64,000 nucleotides of DNA from Branchinecta lynchi (Eukaryota; Arthropoda; Branchiopoda; Anostraca; Branchinectidae): assembly GCA_023053575.1 (NCBI GenBank), contig JAKZAP010000014.1, forward strand, positions 14,100,938 through 14,164,937, in the 5' to 3' direction. The notes beneath the pieces are model-generated. The model did not search any database and had not been told where the DNA came from. It saw only the letters and a program-made list of their open reading frames with translations. Shown in pieces: positions 10,626-22,455 of the stretch. How positions within the stretch are numbered: the stretch's first letter is position 1; each line of letters begins with the position of its first letter. Position numbers and translations under genes: made by a program.

Positions 10626-11387
10626 TTTTTTTTTAAACCACAGCTTTCCATCACAAAAGAACTAGACTGAAATCTAGAAAACCGGCATAAAAATTTCCCA
10701 AAATTAAACAAAAGTAGTTTTAATACGATATAAATTTGTAAATATTAAAAAAGGTGGAAGAGCAATATTTGTTAACTATACTTCTTAATACTGAATATCA
10801 AGCAATATAATCTAAACATTAAACCATCGGTTTGGATACGACAGATCAAAGCGGGGAACCCCTTTAACAACGACAAGTTCTTCACGCTTGTCAACACAAC
10901 GTTTAATCACTGATACCATTAGCGCTCTCGTCTGACGATAAGACATCCCCGCACGAAATAATGGATAAGGTTGCTTCTATAAATGGAACATGACGAATTT
11001 GGAAAACTGTGGGTAAAATCCATCCAAAGACTGTTGGATCATAAGAAGACAAAAGACGAACAGTTTATGGCATTTTATTTTCATCTCAATGACGCTGCTG
11101 TCTGGTACCGTTATAGCGGTTGTTTTTTTCTTATTTTTCGCTTATCCGTGCATCATCGCAAAAGAGGACTTCAATCTGTCTTCGAGGCTCGAGCAGAAAT
11201 TTGTCTCGTATGGCATTAAGCCACGGCAACGTCTTCACGCAACAATAAAAAGTGTCATAAAAGAATTCCATGGCATTCAATACAGAATTTAACACAAGGG
11301 TGCTCAATCATATATTAAAGGAATCAAAGTTCTGACGGTAGTCATGGCGACAAACTAGGTTTAACGCTAAATAAATTAAGATACAAG

Positions 11388-13260
11388 AGCTGTAAGCTCA
11401 TATGGCACTTGCAACTGCATGTAGTAACTAAGAGATCTCGTTTCTCTCCATCTTATTCTGTTTTGAATTTCATGGCAAATTTTATGTCCTAAAATTGATT
11501 CTACAAATCCCTACGAAGTTATAAAAAAACAACTATTCCAAATTCGCATTAACAACTTTAATAATATATAATTAACAGTTACAGTCTGTTAGATTGGTTG
11601 TATTCCATGTTTACTTATTTTTTTGTATGTGTTTTCTTCTGGTGATGTTGGTTTTCAGTTACCCTTCCCTAATTTTTTGTGTTTTTGTTTGGATTGATTT
11701 TGCTTCGTGTTGGCGATTTCGTGCGGTGATCGTTCTACTCAGCGTTGGGTCGATTTTGTTTTATTGATTTTCTTTTATGGAAGGGTTTGAACCATTCGAT
11801 GTTTTTCTTCTCTCCGATTCAAACCCTGAAATAATTGTAAGTGCAGAGTATCATATTATTAATGTTTATGTATGAGATATAGAAAGAATAAAAAAAAACT
11901 TGAACCTTGAGCTCTGTTTTGAGGTAGAAATGATTATTGGATTTTGTTTTTGAACTTTGTGTGTAAGGTGAACATTTTAAGGAGATATACCTGAACTTGT
12001 AAATGAAGTTTCATCGTCCTAGCACATTCAGAAGCAAAACTCTTGCGGCACAAATGATTACGGTTTGAGACGTATCGTCTGATCAAAAGCACTTTTCGAC
12101 CATGCGGTAACGGAGCGCATTTTAACGGAGCTAGGACTTCGTTTGCAAGCGAAACCCTTGGGGCAAAAATGATCATGGGCTCATGGGGATCATGAAAATG
12201 TATATTTTGCTTAAAATTATTTTTCTTACTTTGCTGTCAAGATTGTCCGATTTGAAAAGTGGCGATTTCTAAGTGTCCTAGCGCAGTCGGAAGTACCTTA
12301 ACTCGCGATCACCGGAATTCGGAATTCCCGAGCCCACTCAACCCCCCCCCCCCCCCCCCCCACAGTGCCCGGAGCCAACCCGATTCTACAAATGATTTAT
12401 CCGGAGCATCTGTGTGTTATTCCCACAAACTTCCATCCCGATCTCTCCAGTCTAAGCCGGTCACGTATTCCCCCCCCCCCCCATAGTTGTTGGATCCTGC
12501 CCGGATATAAAAAGATCACCAGAGATATGTCCTCTTTTCAATTATCAAATTTCACTCGAATCCGATCACCCGTTCCTAAGTCAAGCATGACTCAATATTC
12601 CGGATTCCCCCTCCCTCCACTCCACCCACGACTATCGGATGGAGTAAATTTTGATGTACAAGTCACTTTGATCGGGTCCCTGATACGCCTGCCAAGTTTC
12701 GTCAAGAAAATCCCCCAAAACCGCCATCATCGGAATTCCAAGAAACTCCCCTCCACTCCCCCCCCCCCTGAAGTGTCCGCATCAGTCCAATCGTAAACGA
12801 TTTATCTAGAGCAGCTGCTTGTTCTTCCCAGCAAGTTTCACTGCGATCCCTCCATTCTAACCGTTTCTCGAGAATGCTGGTCCCCCCCCCAGCCCCCCAT
12901 ACTTGTCGAATCTGGTCCGGACTTCAACTCGGAAAATCACAGATATGTCATTTATTCAGTTATTAAGTTTCACTCCAATCCGGTCACCAGTTCGAAATTT
13001 ATACACTACTCAATTTCCGGATTTCCCTGCCCTCCACTCCCCCCAGATGGTCGGATAGGGAAACTGATTATTTCCAGGTTAATTTGATCAGGTCCCTGAT
13101 ATGCCTGCCAAGTTTCATCGTCCTAGCACGACTGGAAATATATTTCTAGGGTACGCCCTAACTCGAAAAAGTGTGACGACAAACGGACCGACCGACAGAC
13201 GGATTTGCGATCGGTATGTGGTACTTGAGCCAGAGACTGCAAGTGCCATTAAAAAGTGCG
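11388..13260 (+). repeat. Family 1 module array, copy 3
   Basis: Starts with GAGCTGTAAGCTCATATGGCACTTG, an AT-rich segment (11400-12000) unlike the other copies, then modules from ~12000 with TTTCATCGTCCTAG, GATCCGATCACCCGTTC and C-runs of 10-18 nt. It ends with GACCGACCGACAGACGGA and TATGTGGTACTTGAG...TGCAAGTGCCATTAAAA, the family's terminal hairpin (imperfect). Confidence 0.7.
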
Positions 13261-13775
13261 ACTCCTTCAGAGTTGACAAGAAACTATTACCACAAAGCGA
13301 TGCCACAAATGCCAGGAATTAAACCACACTTGGCAGCCGACTACAAGAGCGGCATTAGATGCTGTCGATGTAAGGGGGCGGGGGGCCTAATCTACTAGAG
13401 ACAATCATGTATTTCCGCTTCAGTCAAGCGTGCTAATCATTCTAGTGCAATCCATCTCGCATACAGTCTAATGGGCCCGAAAGCAAGGAGAACCAATGGC
13501 TTTTGGTGACGTTCCCTTACGATCGCTAAAATTGCGTTATAATTCTGGTTCCACAAAAAACTTAGCTCCTCCACTATTTACCATTTTGGTTCCAGTTTTA
13601 CTGATGATGGACGGGACCATCATAAGTAGGCTAATGCTCCGGGGATTCCATCAGGATCGGCAAAATCCGTATCTTCTATCCACATTATTATTCTTTTTAA
13701 TATAACAATATAACACGAAAATTGGCCATTGGCCTCTGCAGAAATACAACTGAAAAGAAATTAAGATAGATTTGT

Positions 13776-14045
13776 GAGAAGGAGGAAGAAAATTTGGACC
13801 ATTTCCTCCGTAGATGCCCGAAACTTTCTGATTTAAGGAAAATTTATCTAGAGAGTGTGATTTTATCACTTCCTGAAATTTTGAGCAATAGTAACCCTAC
13901 CGTTATTACTCGAGTGGGCGTGTACATAGATAAATCTTTAGAGTTAAGAATGAGTCTGATTGTTTAAGTTATATTTTTGTTTTTGTTTGTTTGTGTATAT
14001 GGCCCGTGGGCTTTTGAAATACACTAATCTATCTGTCTATCTATA
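13776..14045 (+). pseudogene. 5'-truncated non-LTR retrotransposon 3' end
   Basis: In one frame 13776-13965 reads CEKEEENLDHFLRRCPKLSD followed by LRKIYLESVIL. This resembles the cysteine/histidine motif at the C-terminus of LINE reverse transcriptases (C...EHFLxxCPxxxxLR). A stop and a T-rich 3' untranslated tail follow, then GGCCCGTGGGCTTTTGAAAT and a CTATCTGTCTATCTATA tail. It is a remnant without the catalytic domain, inserted in a SIN3 intron. Confidence 0.65.
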
Positions 14046-14269
14046 ATAGCCACAATAAGTATTCCTTGAACCCAAGCTGATTGTGAATCATACTTTACTG
14101 CAATTACTAATTTCTGTTTCTTCCAGAGAGGACAGTAACTACCACAACAAATGGCTGGCTTCTCCTTTCATTATCGCATAGGTGGAAAGGCAATAACAAA
14201 ACACCAGCATATAATAATAATAATTATGATACTCGGTTTATTTCCATAATAGCTTACAATAGGCCTAAT

Positions 14270-14380
14270 AAGTATTCCTTCAGCCGAAGCTGACTGCGAA
14301 TCCTGTTTGACTGCGCCAATCACATGTTCGTTTCTACTAGCTTCAGCCTGGGGAGGAGCCTTGCCAAGAACGGCGTAACT
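14270..14380 (+). repeat. Decayed hammerhead-element relic
   Basis: CCTTCAGCCGAAGCTGACTGCGAATCCTG at start, followed by CAGCCTGGGGAGGAGCCTTG and CCAAGAACGGCGTAAC, which is a degenerate form of the ribozyme core region. A second end fragment is at 14070-14100 (CCTTGAACCCAAGCTGA). Confidence 0.5.
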
Positions 14381-14389
14381 ACCGATAGA

Positions 14390-15530
14390 CTAGATATTAA
14401 AGGTTAACTTCAGACATCGAGGTTAATATCGGAAAATAACACCGAGACGGTCATTGAAAATAACCTATCCGAGACGAAGGCCAGGCTGATATTTTTTAAT
14501 GGCCGTCGAGGTTGGTTGTTATTCTGATATGAACCGAGATGTAGGTATGTTAACTATTGCAACTTTTTCGAACAGAATATCTGTATAGGTAGGACATACA
14601 GTCTGTCACTTCTTTGGCGATTCAGATGCCATCTAGCGGTCTTGAACGCCTACTATAGGTCTACTAAGATGACTACTCTAGGGTCGTGGAAGTAAAAAGT
14701 AAATAATAACAAAACCACGTGTTAGCTCTTGAGAAAACAAGAAAGTTCCAGAACAAAGACAGCGATCAATGCTGAATAACTAACTTTTAGAAAGCAAGGG
14801 ATCGATGTTGTTTCAGCTTACAAGCTGTATGTTCAGTAAATCTGATTGTGACAAGGTTCGACCTAGGGCATGGGCTGGTTGTCGAAGAGAGCAAGATCTT
14901 CTGTCTTTTTTTTTAACATTTATGTTATTTTTCTATAATTTGTAAATGTTTTTTTTTTTTTTTTTCTGAAAGTATTGTTTTTAATTTATTCCTTGGAAAT
15001 GAGCTTCTACTTTCAATATTTGAGGAAAAGTGCTCGATGAATTCAGTTCGTATGAGCCTCTCTGGAGGATGACAGGAGGTCAACCAAACTCAATAAAAGT
15101 AATTGTCCTAATGTAACATCCAGTTGATATTTGAAAATAACACCGAGACGGTCATTGAGAATAACCTATACGAGCCGAAGGCGAGGCAGGTAATGAGAAA
15201 TATCTATCGAGCGCAGCGTATTTGATATTTTTAAATGGCCATCGAAGTTGTTATTCCAATACCGCGAGATGGACGTGTTTTAACTACTATAACTTTTTGA
15301 ACAAAACCATTAATAATCAACCATGCACAAAACCTCTGGGGTATCATCCTATCTGGAGGCTGATATGACTTGATTTATCCTATCTGGAGGCCGATACGAC
15401 TTCATACCATCCTTTATTAGGCCCGATACGACTTCATACCATCCTTTATTAGGCCGATATGACTTCATATCACCCTATATTAGGCCGATATGACTTCATA
15501 TCATCCTCTATGGAGGCTGATCATTTAGAT
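14390..15530 (+). repeat. Compound ~1.2-kb repeat, copy 1
   Basis: Two ~200-bp foldback modules (14390-14582 and 15120-15310) start at GGTTAACTTCAGACATC and end at GTTAACTATT. Each folds on itself (ATATCGGAA / TTCCGATAT; ATAACACCGAGACGGTCATT against AATGGCCGTCGAGGTTGTT). They flank a ~530-bp spacer (CAGATGCCATCTAGCGG onward). A tandem array of ~35-bp units (TCATCCTCTATGGAGGC, TGATATGACTTCATA) follows at 15340-15535. The same order occurs at 59565-61080. Confidence 0.8.
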
Positions 15531-16066
15531 CATCCTCTCATATCACAGTAAGATGAATGACCGTGGGCCATAGGATTATATTTACATTGCATACCTGTTC
15601 GAGAAAAGTTTCCATACTAGCTCGAAAACGGAGTGAGTAAATTTTCCTGTCCGTTTGTAGCCGTATTCTATTATTTCTGTCTCTCTCATCTTGATCACAC
15701 TGCGTGTCATTCAATAAGGATATAGACAGGACCAAATTCATTTCTTATCTACAGTTAATTTACAAACAGCAGAAATCTGAACTTCAGTCGTGAACGACTG
15801 GCCATTAAAACACACTACACTTTGACTTTAAAATACGAACTCAAGCCAATTAATGAAGTCCCATGAGCTTTGGGCTTAACCTTAACAGTGAATAGGCGAT
15901 CAAATACTAGTTAGTTACTCAAAGAACAAACTGTGTCGCAGCATTAATTACTGATACTACATAGTATTTTCCCCCTTGTATTTACTCCGTCGTTTTGGCT
16001 TCGGCTTTGGACAGGTGATTAAGAAACAAATGGTCAGTGCGGTACTGCAGGACCTTTTCTACTTAC

Positions 16067-16344
16067 TTTTTCTCGGGCTGCTCCACGTCCCCCGCCTCTG
16101 TTTTAATCTGATCCTTCAGTTTCCGCCAATGACGAGTATTTCTCCTCAGGAAAATGGGTTTGGATCCGATTTTAGGGCTGTCGGGCACTGCACTGAATTC
16201 CGCCAGGCCGACGGCGGCATCATGCGAATAGCTCTCAATGTAAGACTGCCACCGCTCCCGCGCTTTCCTTGCCTCTGTTTTCTCGGGACCTTCATTGGAA
16301 TCGGTGTCGAGGAGCTCGATGGTGAGCTGACTTGTGTCACGGTG
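16067..16344 (-). CDS. SIN3A: SIN3 exon: C-terminal domain, fourth part
   Basis: About 92 codons: HRDTSQLTIELLDTDSNEGP, a Lys/Arg/Glu-rich helix with ERWQSYIESYSHDAA, then a linker and PIFLRRNTRHWRKLKDQIK and TEAGDVEQPEKK. The family pattern is QxQLTIELLDTEE, followed by W-x-x-YVERYM and KPVFLPRNLRRIR. The last codon is split (AA before GTAAGTAG); the next exon gives Lys-Leu-Asp. A palindrome MITE copy (16389-16711) starts 45 nt beyond the acceptor, where the branch point and polypyrimidine tract should lie. Confidence 0.95.
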
Positions 16345-16388
16345 CTGGAAATGTATAATATTAAGAAACAGACTCTTCCCTTTTACAC

Positions 16389-16711
16389 TAGTTTTTTTGC
16401 TGATACCATGGTATCTGATACCACGGTCTACAGTCGTTTTTGCAGTTAACGTGGTATCTGATACCACGGTCAAAAGGCGTTTTTGCAGTTATCGTGGTAT
16501 CTGACCAGTTATCGCTGTATCAGATACTACGGTCCGACCGTGGTAACTGGTCGTGGTATCTGAAAAGACATCTCACTTTCATCAAATTTTGTCAGATTGG
16601 TGAGAAAGAGTTTTTCTTTTGGGATGAATTCGAAAAGTGCAATTTCGGCAATAGATGTTTTTGCAGAGCACCGCGTATCAGATACCATGGTATCAGCAAA
16701 AACGCAACTAC
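16389..16711. mobile_element. Palindrome MITE, copy 3
   Basis: Left end TAGTTTTTTTGCTGATACCATG, right end ATCAGCAAAAACGCAACTA, with dense GATACCACGGT palindromes inside. It lies 45 nt from the acceptor of the SIN3 exon ending at 16344. Confidence 0.8.
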
Positions 16712-16813
16712 TGTTAAGGCAGCCATGCCACTTTTTATCTTTAGTAGCTATGTTCGAATGCAGCTACAGTATGTCTCCTCACTCTATACCGACTATATGA
16801 TTGGGGTTCTTCC

Positions 16814-17112
16814 TGGTAAATTTCCAGTTTGGGCCGGATTCCGGGTGAGCTACTTGTCCGGCAAGAAAATGAAGTCCAGAAACGGATTCATCAAGTCTCC
16901 TTGCCCTTAAATCAAACCTCCAATCAACTTTGGGGCCCATCTACGAACCTGACCTGTACTTTCACCCAAAAGATCCTCACCCCAAGTATGAACAAAATTC
17001 CACAATCCCTTAGAGAGTCATCATGCTAGCAGACAGACGGACGGACGGACAAGTTTACGAAGTCATAGGTATCCAGTCACTTACCGTTTCGGGATCCCAA
17101 AAACTGATGCCT
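16814..17112 (-). repeat. Family 2 module array, truncated copy
   Basis: Reverse orientation: one module (TTTGGGCCGGATTCCGGGTG), then the terminal module with CAGACAGACGGACGGACGG and TTTCGGGATCCCAAAAACTG. About 300 bp remain. Confidence 0.75.
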
Positions 17113-17431
17113 TGTGTAACAATAAAACAATATCTCCCTGCTTAATCTGGTCTTGGGTTTCGGGGCTGCTAATGAAAACTGCAACAACGTTACGAATATT
17201 TACGATGTAATTTGGAAAAGAAGATTTGTCAAAGTAATCAACATGGTTACTTCACAACTAACTTTTACTCTCACGACGTAGAAACACAGGGAAATTGGAC
17301 ATAAACTGGACAAACTCGCGCTAGGCTAACACAGGTCGTCACAGGTTACACGGGTCCTTTTTTGTCTGAAAAAAAAGAGGAATGGATAGGGGTAACATAA
17401 AGTGCCACATTTCTCTGACATAAATACTTAC

Positions 17432-17593
17432 AATATACATCTTAAGGATGTTGTCATCTGTGACCAGAGCTTCGCACTTTTTCTGGTAAACTGCCTCAGC
17501 GACAGCTCGTGGTAATAGATGGCGTTGCTTCAACGAGTTAAAGAACAGTTCCGTACAGTGAATGGATGTTTCTTCAGAAACGATGTGTTGAAG
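17432..17593 (-). CDS. SIN3A: SIN3 exon: C-terminal domain, third part
   Basis: Exactly 54 codons: LQHIVSEETSIHCTELFFNS, LKQRHLLPRAVAEAVYQKKC, EALVTDDNILKMYI. It matches the conserved LQHIVSDE... helix and the YQRKAEQLxSDEN segment of SIN3A. The variable loop between them (FFNSLKQRHLLPRA) is shorter than in vertebrates. The acceptor is TTTTAG directly before CTTCAA and the donor is GTAAGTAT. Phase 0 at both ends. Confidence 0.94.
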
Positions 17594-17749
17594 CTAAAAG
17601 AAAATACGACTGTATTGAAAGTATAATTTTTCCAGCGTCGATTAAAAAAAATTACAGGCTTCGTCAACGTATCACCTGCGTCCTATTTCCTTATACTGCC
17701 CAAATTTCTTGGGAGATCTGGCCAGGTTTCTGGTTTGTAATACATGCCG

Positions 17750-18300
17750 GTCTCTCAATGCCTAATGCGTATGTATTTAAGGCGTATTCTCGGCATTCCC
17801 CGGGACTCCACTTGAGGAGTCCCCGCGTTTTTGTTTGTCCCGGGTACTCACTCCTCTTATTCTCGCGAGTCCCCACGGACTGGGAATGCTCCGATTATCA
17901 TCACCATCATTAAAAAGGCCTCCCTTTCAGATTAGGAGGGGAATCAATTTTTGCTGGTTTAGGTGCAATATAAAATTAATTAAAAACAGTCAGAAGAAAC
18001 AAAACCAAAATTAAAGTGGATCAAGACTAATTTCGTCAACTGCATAATTTTTTTTCGAACAAAATCCGTTTTGGAAGCATTCCCGGTGTTCTCGCTGTTT
18101 CTGTACGCGGAGTCCGTGTGGAGTGACTCCCTCTATTCTCGCTGTTCCCTTCGATTCCACGAGGAGTCCTGGGGGAACGGCGAGAACACGCCTTTAGTAT
18201 CGGAGAGTAGTCCCCGACATGAGCGGAAGACCGGGGATACAGACAAGACCCCACAGGAACTGGACACTAGAGTAGTACCAACCAGGGATAAGGGTAGGAG
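17750..18300. repeat. GC-richer imperfect inverted repeat
   Basis: Two blocks rich in GAGGAGTCC, CTATTCTCGC and GGGAATGCT (17790-17890) versus AGCATTCCC, TTCTCGCTG, GGAGTCC (18072-18190) are partly inverse to each other. They may be a decayed foldback element. Several short open frames here are not convincing genes. Confidence 0.4.
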
Positions 18301-18374
18301 GCAAGAGGTGAGCCGGGACATTTGGTTAGATCCGTAAGCACAAATTTTATATCGGTTCTGAGGGGGAACACAAA

Positions 18375-18687
18375 GAGCGTGTTCCACCATACTTACCATA
18401 GTTGCTACACATGACGCCAGAATCCTGGCTTTTGGCGTTAAGGCTGGAACAAGCCAGGCGTTAAGGCTGGAACACATTTCCTACTTTAAGCAAAATATCG
18501 TGCCAAGGGATTCCGGCCAATCTCGTCACATAGATTCGTAGTTACCACGCTTTCTACGCTCACGAGCGTGGTAAGCAAATAGTTAGTATTGCGAGAAGGT
18601 TGTAACGGTCATCGTAGTAGCTTTTCACAAGGTTGGAACGAATATAGTAACTAGTAGTTACGATTGTTAGAAGGGGGGAACACACCC
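18375..18687 (-). mobile_element. GAGCGTG MITE, copy 2 (decayed)
   Basis: GAGCGTGTTCCACCAT at left and GGGGGGAACACACCC at right. The right end has drifted and no exact TSD is visible (AAA versus TAA). Interior palindromes and the conserved GGCGTTAAGGCTGGAAC block are present, with one internal duplication of that block. Confidence 0.75.
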
Positions 18688-18689
18688 TA

Positions 18690-19540
18690 AGAGAATATTC
18701 GGCAGGTAGGTAAAATCAAGATCCCGGGTACTTTGAATCATTTTTCTGTGAAAATCTTGGCTTCAGATGTGTCTTCTAGGTTGTCGATCAGCGTGTCAGT
18801 TTTCGATACGAAAATGTTTTCGGCCATACCACACTGAACCAAAGATTTAAATTATAACAGAACAAAATATTACTGATTCAAAAGTAACTATTACCACCTA
18901 ACTCGTCTTCAAAAATAGACAAAATGGGCACAAATCACTTAAACAGGTGCTCTTAACAGATAATGTGAATACCTGCTTTATTTGATTTTGTCGAAGAATT
19001 ATAAGAAAATATTACCTGCAAAACTCTACAATTGTCACCCAAATATGGCTGTCTCCGTGTCACCGTCTTACTTGTTTGTTTTGTTGATTTCTGTTTCTCT
19101 TTTTCTATGTTGTTATTTTATATTTTTTTTCCAGTCGTAGTAACTTCTCTTTCTTTTCTTATATGTAACCCCACCATTCTCACGCTATTATGTAGAGTTA
19201 AATTATTGTTATACCAGCAGAGACGTCCGGGGTATATATCCGGGGTAATATTTCGCTTAATTCCAATATTTTTTGTTTGTTTAAAAAAAGTGGTGCATGA
19301 GTCCTACTTAGTCACAAAAGTCAAACAAATATTACGATTCGAAAGAAAATACGGTAACAGATATAACTACACAACACGTCAAGTTAAATTCGGAATTCAA
19401 AACCATTAAAATGTTTTACAAAACAAGGAACAGGACCTGTGTCTTAGTTTCATGAAAGTGATCCTTTTTAATTTGAGACTAGAATAAAGGGTCGTTTCGT
19501 CGAAAACGGGAAATTCAAAGCAACCAACAGATCACAGATT
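18690..19540. other. Intron DNA, nothing recognised
   Basis: AT-rich SIN3 intron. An open frame at 19032-19409 is hydrophobic and T-rich by composition. No similarity recognised. Confidence 0.35.
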
Positions 19541-19665
19541 ACTTTATTGAGATAAAATTATCCCTACTCGGATTAATTTTATCCCAATAGAGATAAGAAT
19601 AATCCCAGTAGTAAATACTGCATCATTATTCGGAGAAACTTTTTACATTGCAAGCACATGACTAT

Positions 19666-19962
19666 GAGCGTTTTCCACCCTACTTACCGGAGTTACTACA
19701 CATGACGTCACGAATTCTGGCTTTTTGCCATTAAGGCTGGAACGATTTTTCTATTTTCCAGCAGAATATCCTGTAACGCGCGAATCCGACTCATCACGTT
19801 ACAGAGATATTTAGTTACCATGCTTACTATGTTCGCGTGGTAAGTTAGTATTATTAGTTACTATTTCGAGAAGGTTAGAACGGTCATCGTAGTAGCTTTT
19901 CACGAGGCTGGAACGAAAATAGTAACTAAAAGTTACTATTGTTAGAAGGGTGGAACCCGCTC
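19666..19962 (-). mobile_element. GAGCGTG MITE, copy 3 (297 bp, TSD TAT)
   Basis: GAGCGTTTTCCACCCT at left and AGGGTGGAACCCGCTC at right. TAT on both sides (19663-19665 and 19963-19965). Same internal order as the other copies. Confidence 0.88.
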
Positions 19963-20053
19963 TATATGCCACTACCCCTCCCAAACCCAACGGGCCGACA
20001 GAATTAACAGTCCTTCTAGGTTCTTAGTATTTGTTCGTATTGATGTTTCCTAC

Positions 20054-20223
20054 CTGTCGAACGGCATTCACGACAACTTTATCCAGGGTGAAGGACGGAT
20101 AGGCGTGGATCCCAAACATTTCACGCGCCGTATCTTCAAAGGTACTCGAGTCCAGGTTGTTATCCAACAAGCTTTTGACCATATCGATGAGGCCGGTGTA
20201 GTACTCGGGGGGCGTCAGACCAA
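20054..20223 (-). CDS. SIN3A: SIN3 exon: C-terminal domain, second part
   Basis: Fifty-six full codons after two bases that complete Ile: GLTPPEYYTGLIDMVKSLLD, NNLDSSTFEDTAREMFGIHA, YPSFTLDKVVVNAVRQ. The family pattern is [54 protein letters not shown], so identity is clear and spacing is unchanged. The exon ends in phase 0 after Arg-Gln, directly before Leu-Gln-His-Ile-Val-Ser of the next exon. Donor GTAGGAAA, acceptor TTTTACAG. Confidence 0.96.
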
Positions 20224-20817
20224 CTGTAAAAGGGAAGTCATTAGTACTTATTTGTCAAGAGTGAGGCGTACAATATTACTAAACGAACTCTTCCACCTCC
20301 TGTTCATTGTCCAATTCCTTGTATGAAGATCGGGAACGCAGACAAAAAACTAAATTTATCGAATCTAGCTGAAGCTCTCACTGTTACTTTACCATGCAAG
20401 TGGGACTGGGTATATACCTCCCGTGTGGAGGAATTTTCTAACGTGTGTCCCTTTTTCCCTGTCTGGCTTCCGCCACTGCTGCCATCTGGTAGGGCTCAAC
20501 TACCTTGTTTATCAGTGTTAAACCCGTGTTTATGTAAGAACTGTTCTACTTTCAATACAGTTAGTAAGCTTGGTGAAATATACAATATCAGTATACTTTT
20601 TCACTAAAAAATGAAGGCCAGCTCAACTGGCTTAAGCTAGCATACAACCACATTGAAGGAAAATCAAGTAGACAATCCATATATTCTACGGCGAAGTTGG
20701 AAGTTGGGCAAGGTCCAAAATAGAATCCCTCTACAACGCACGCTATTTAAAGTTATGGCGCCACTTCTGATAAGTACGGACGAGGCGTACGGAAGCAACA
20801 ATAAAAAAAACACTTAC

Positions 20818-20995
20818 TCTGCGTTCGCATCTTCAACACAAGAGATGGCGGTAGTTCTTTGCCTTCTTTATAATCGCTTGCTATCTTTAACCACACGTTT
20901 TTCATTTTTGCCATCCGCTCACACAGAATCTGATGCAGCCGCATGAATGAGTACCATGCACTGTTCCCAATCAAGAGGGTGTAATCTGAACCAAC
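20818..20995 (-). CDS. SIN3A: SIN3 exon: C-terminal domain, first part
   Basis: About 59 codons beginning VGSDYTLLIGNSAWYSFMRL, followed by HQILCERMAKMKNVWLKIAS, DYKEGKELPPSLVLKMRTQ. The WYSFMRLHQILCERM core matches the family's NNxWYIFxRLHQxLCxRL helix at the start of the Sin3a_C domain. The residues just before it are unlike the usual MDEVYNLFYVNNN pattern, so this part is divergent. The helix after it is basic, where other SIN3 proteins have a Glu/Arg-rich stretch. The acceptor at 20995/20996 was chosen over a second AG eleven bases downstream because only it preserves the phase. It leaves in phase 1. Confidence 0.92.
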
Positions 20996-22455
20996 CTGAA
21001 ACACGAAGAAGCACCACATTATAGAGAAAGGCCATATGTGAAAAAATGAAACGTTTCATAAACTGTAGTGCAAAATATTTTGCAGTATGCTACAACCCTA
21101 TCCCACCTACTACTTCTACCGTGGAGCCCTCCTTGGTTGTACAAGTATTACATCAGCCCAAGCTGCCCCCTTTATTTGAGGCTTGCGATGGAGCATAGGA
21201 CGAGATGTTTAGAATAGGAGCAGTGTGTTAGTTATGCAAGTTAGTGCATTTTTACAATTTTTGTTGCTACGACCACGGTCTTTTTTCGGTAATTACATTC
21301 TATTCTATCATATCTGATGGGGATAAACGGGAAAGTCAGCTGAGATTTGATCCAGCGGACAGCGGTATTTCGGCCCTTCTTGGCAAGTAGCTAGAAATGA
21401 TGTCGGCCTTTTTGTAGTCCTTTGTACATGTTGGAATCGGAAACAGTTAGTGACAACCTGCCTGACAATACTTAGTGATTGGGTGACCGCCCCCCTCCTA
21501 CCATCTCCACCACACACAAAAAAACCTCTTAAGTTCAATTCCTACTAACCACTTTCGCTTCGCTGTAGTAGAAAAAATGAGCATTGCGAATGCAGTTGCC
21601 AGCCATGCTAACCAAAAATGTCAAATTTAAGCGGATTTGGTTTCAGTGAGAACCGGGCCTTCGAGCGATAAGAATGTTGGAAAGGAAGCTGGCGCAAAAA
21701 TAATTTGACCATTGTCAGCACATGGGTGGTCCGAAGCACTCAGGCCGGGGGGTGCGAGACCACTAATTTCAATGACTTTTAAATCACAATGTACGACTTG
21801 CACATGTCGACAAAAATGTACCATGGCCGGAACACTTTCTGCAGGTATAGCGACGAGGTTAAAACTACGACTTTGCCTGTTTAATGGAGCCTTAATACGA
21901 CTATCAAGAGCCCTTAAGCTCTTAACCCACTGTTACAAATATGCTATGCAACGCTACCCTGTACATGGTCCCCGAGCGGTGTGGACCATGCTTAACGGTA
22001 CAAAGTAACGTGCCAGCGACAACTTGTTCTTTCTCTCTAAGCTAGTGTCTACCTCGTAAATCAGTCATAGAAAAGACAGATGTGTATTTACACTTAAGAA
22101 ATAAAGGTATCAAAAGATATGTGTATATACCACAGCACTTAACTTTTCTTGCTCTCTGACAAGGACCTTCCACAACTCCAACTCAAAATGAACTGACTGA
22201 ATTTTTCATAACTCCCCATCTCAAACTCGAAGGACTGAAATTAGTCATCGCCAAGAACCTGAATATTTCCTGGCGGATTAACTGAAAAGAACCAAGGTGT
22301 AGCCAGCTCCCTAGTTAGAGTACACCTTGGTTACACCTGACAAAGTTCACAGAACCTGATTCCTTACATATAAAAAAAATACCGATTTGACAACGAGACT
22401 TTCGGTTTTGATCTCGTCGGGTCTGGGGACTAAGAAAAAGCAGAGGGAAACTTAC
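20996..22455. other. Intron DNA with few recognisable features
   Basis: A partial antisense relic of the hammerhead element is at 21345-21385 (CAGCGGTATTTCGGCCCTTC, TTGGCAAG). A short direct repeat (GTGTAGCCAGCTCCCTAGTTAG / GAGTACACCTTGGTTACACC) is at ~22290-22340. Otherwise nothing identified. Confidence 0.4.

Noticed and set aside
16440..16910. 156-residue open frame on the plus strand
   Set aside because: It starts in a palindrome MITE and runs into a family 2 fragment; it crosses a junction of two unrelated repeats.
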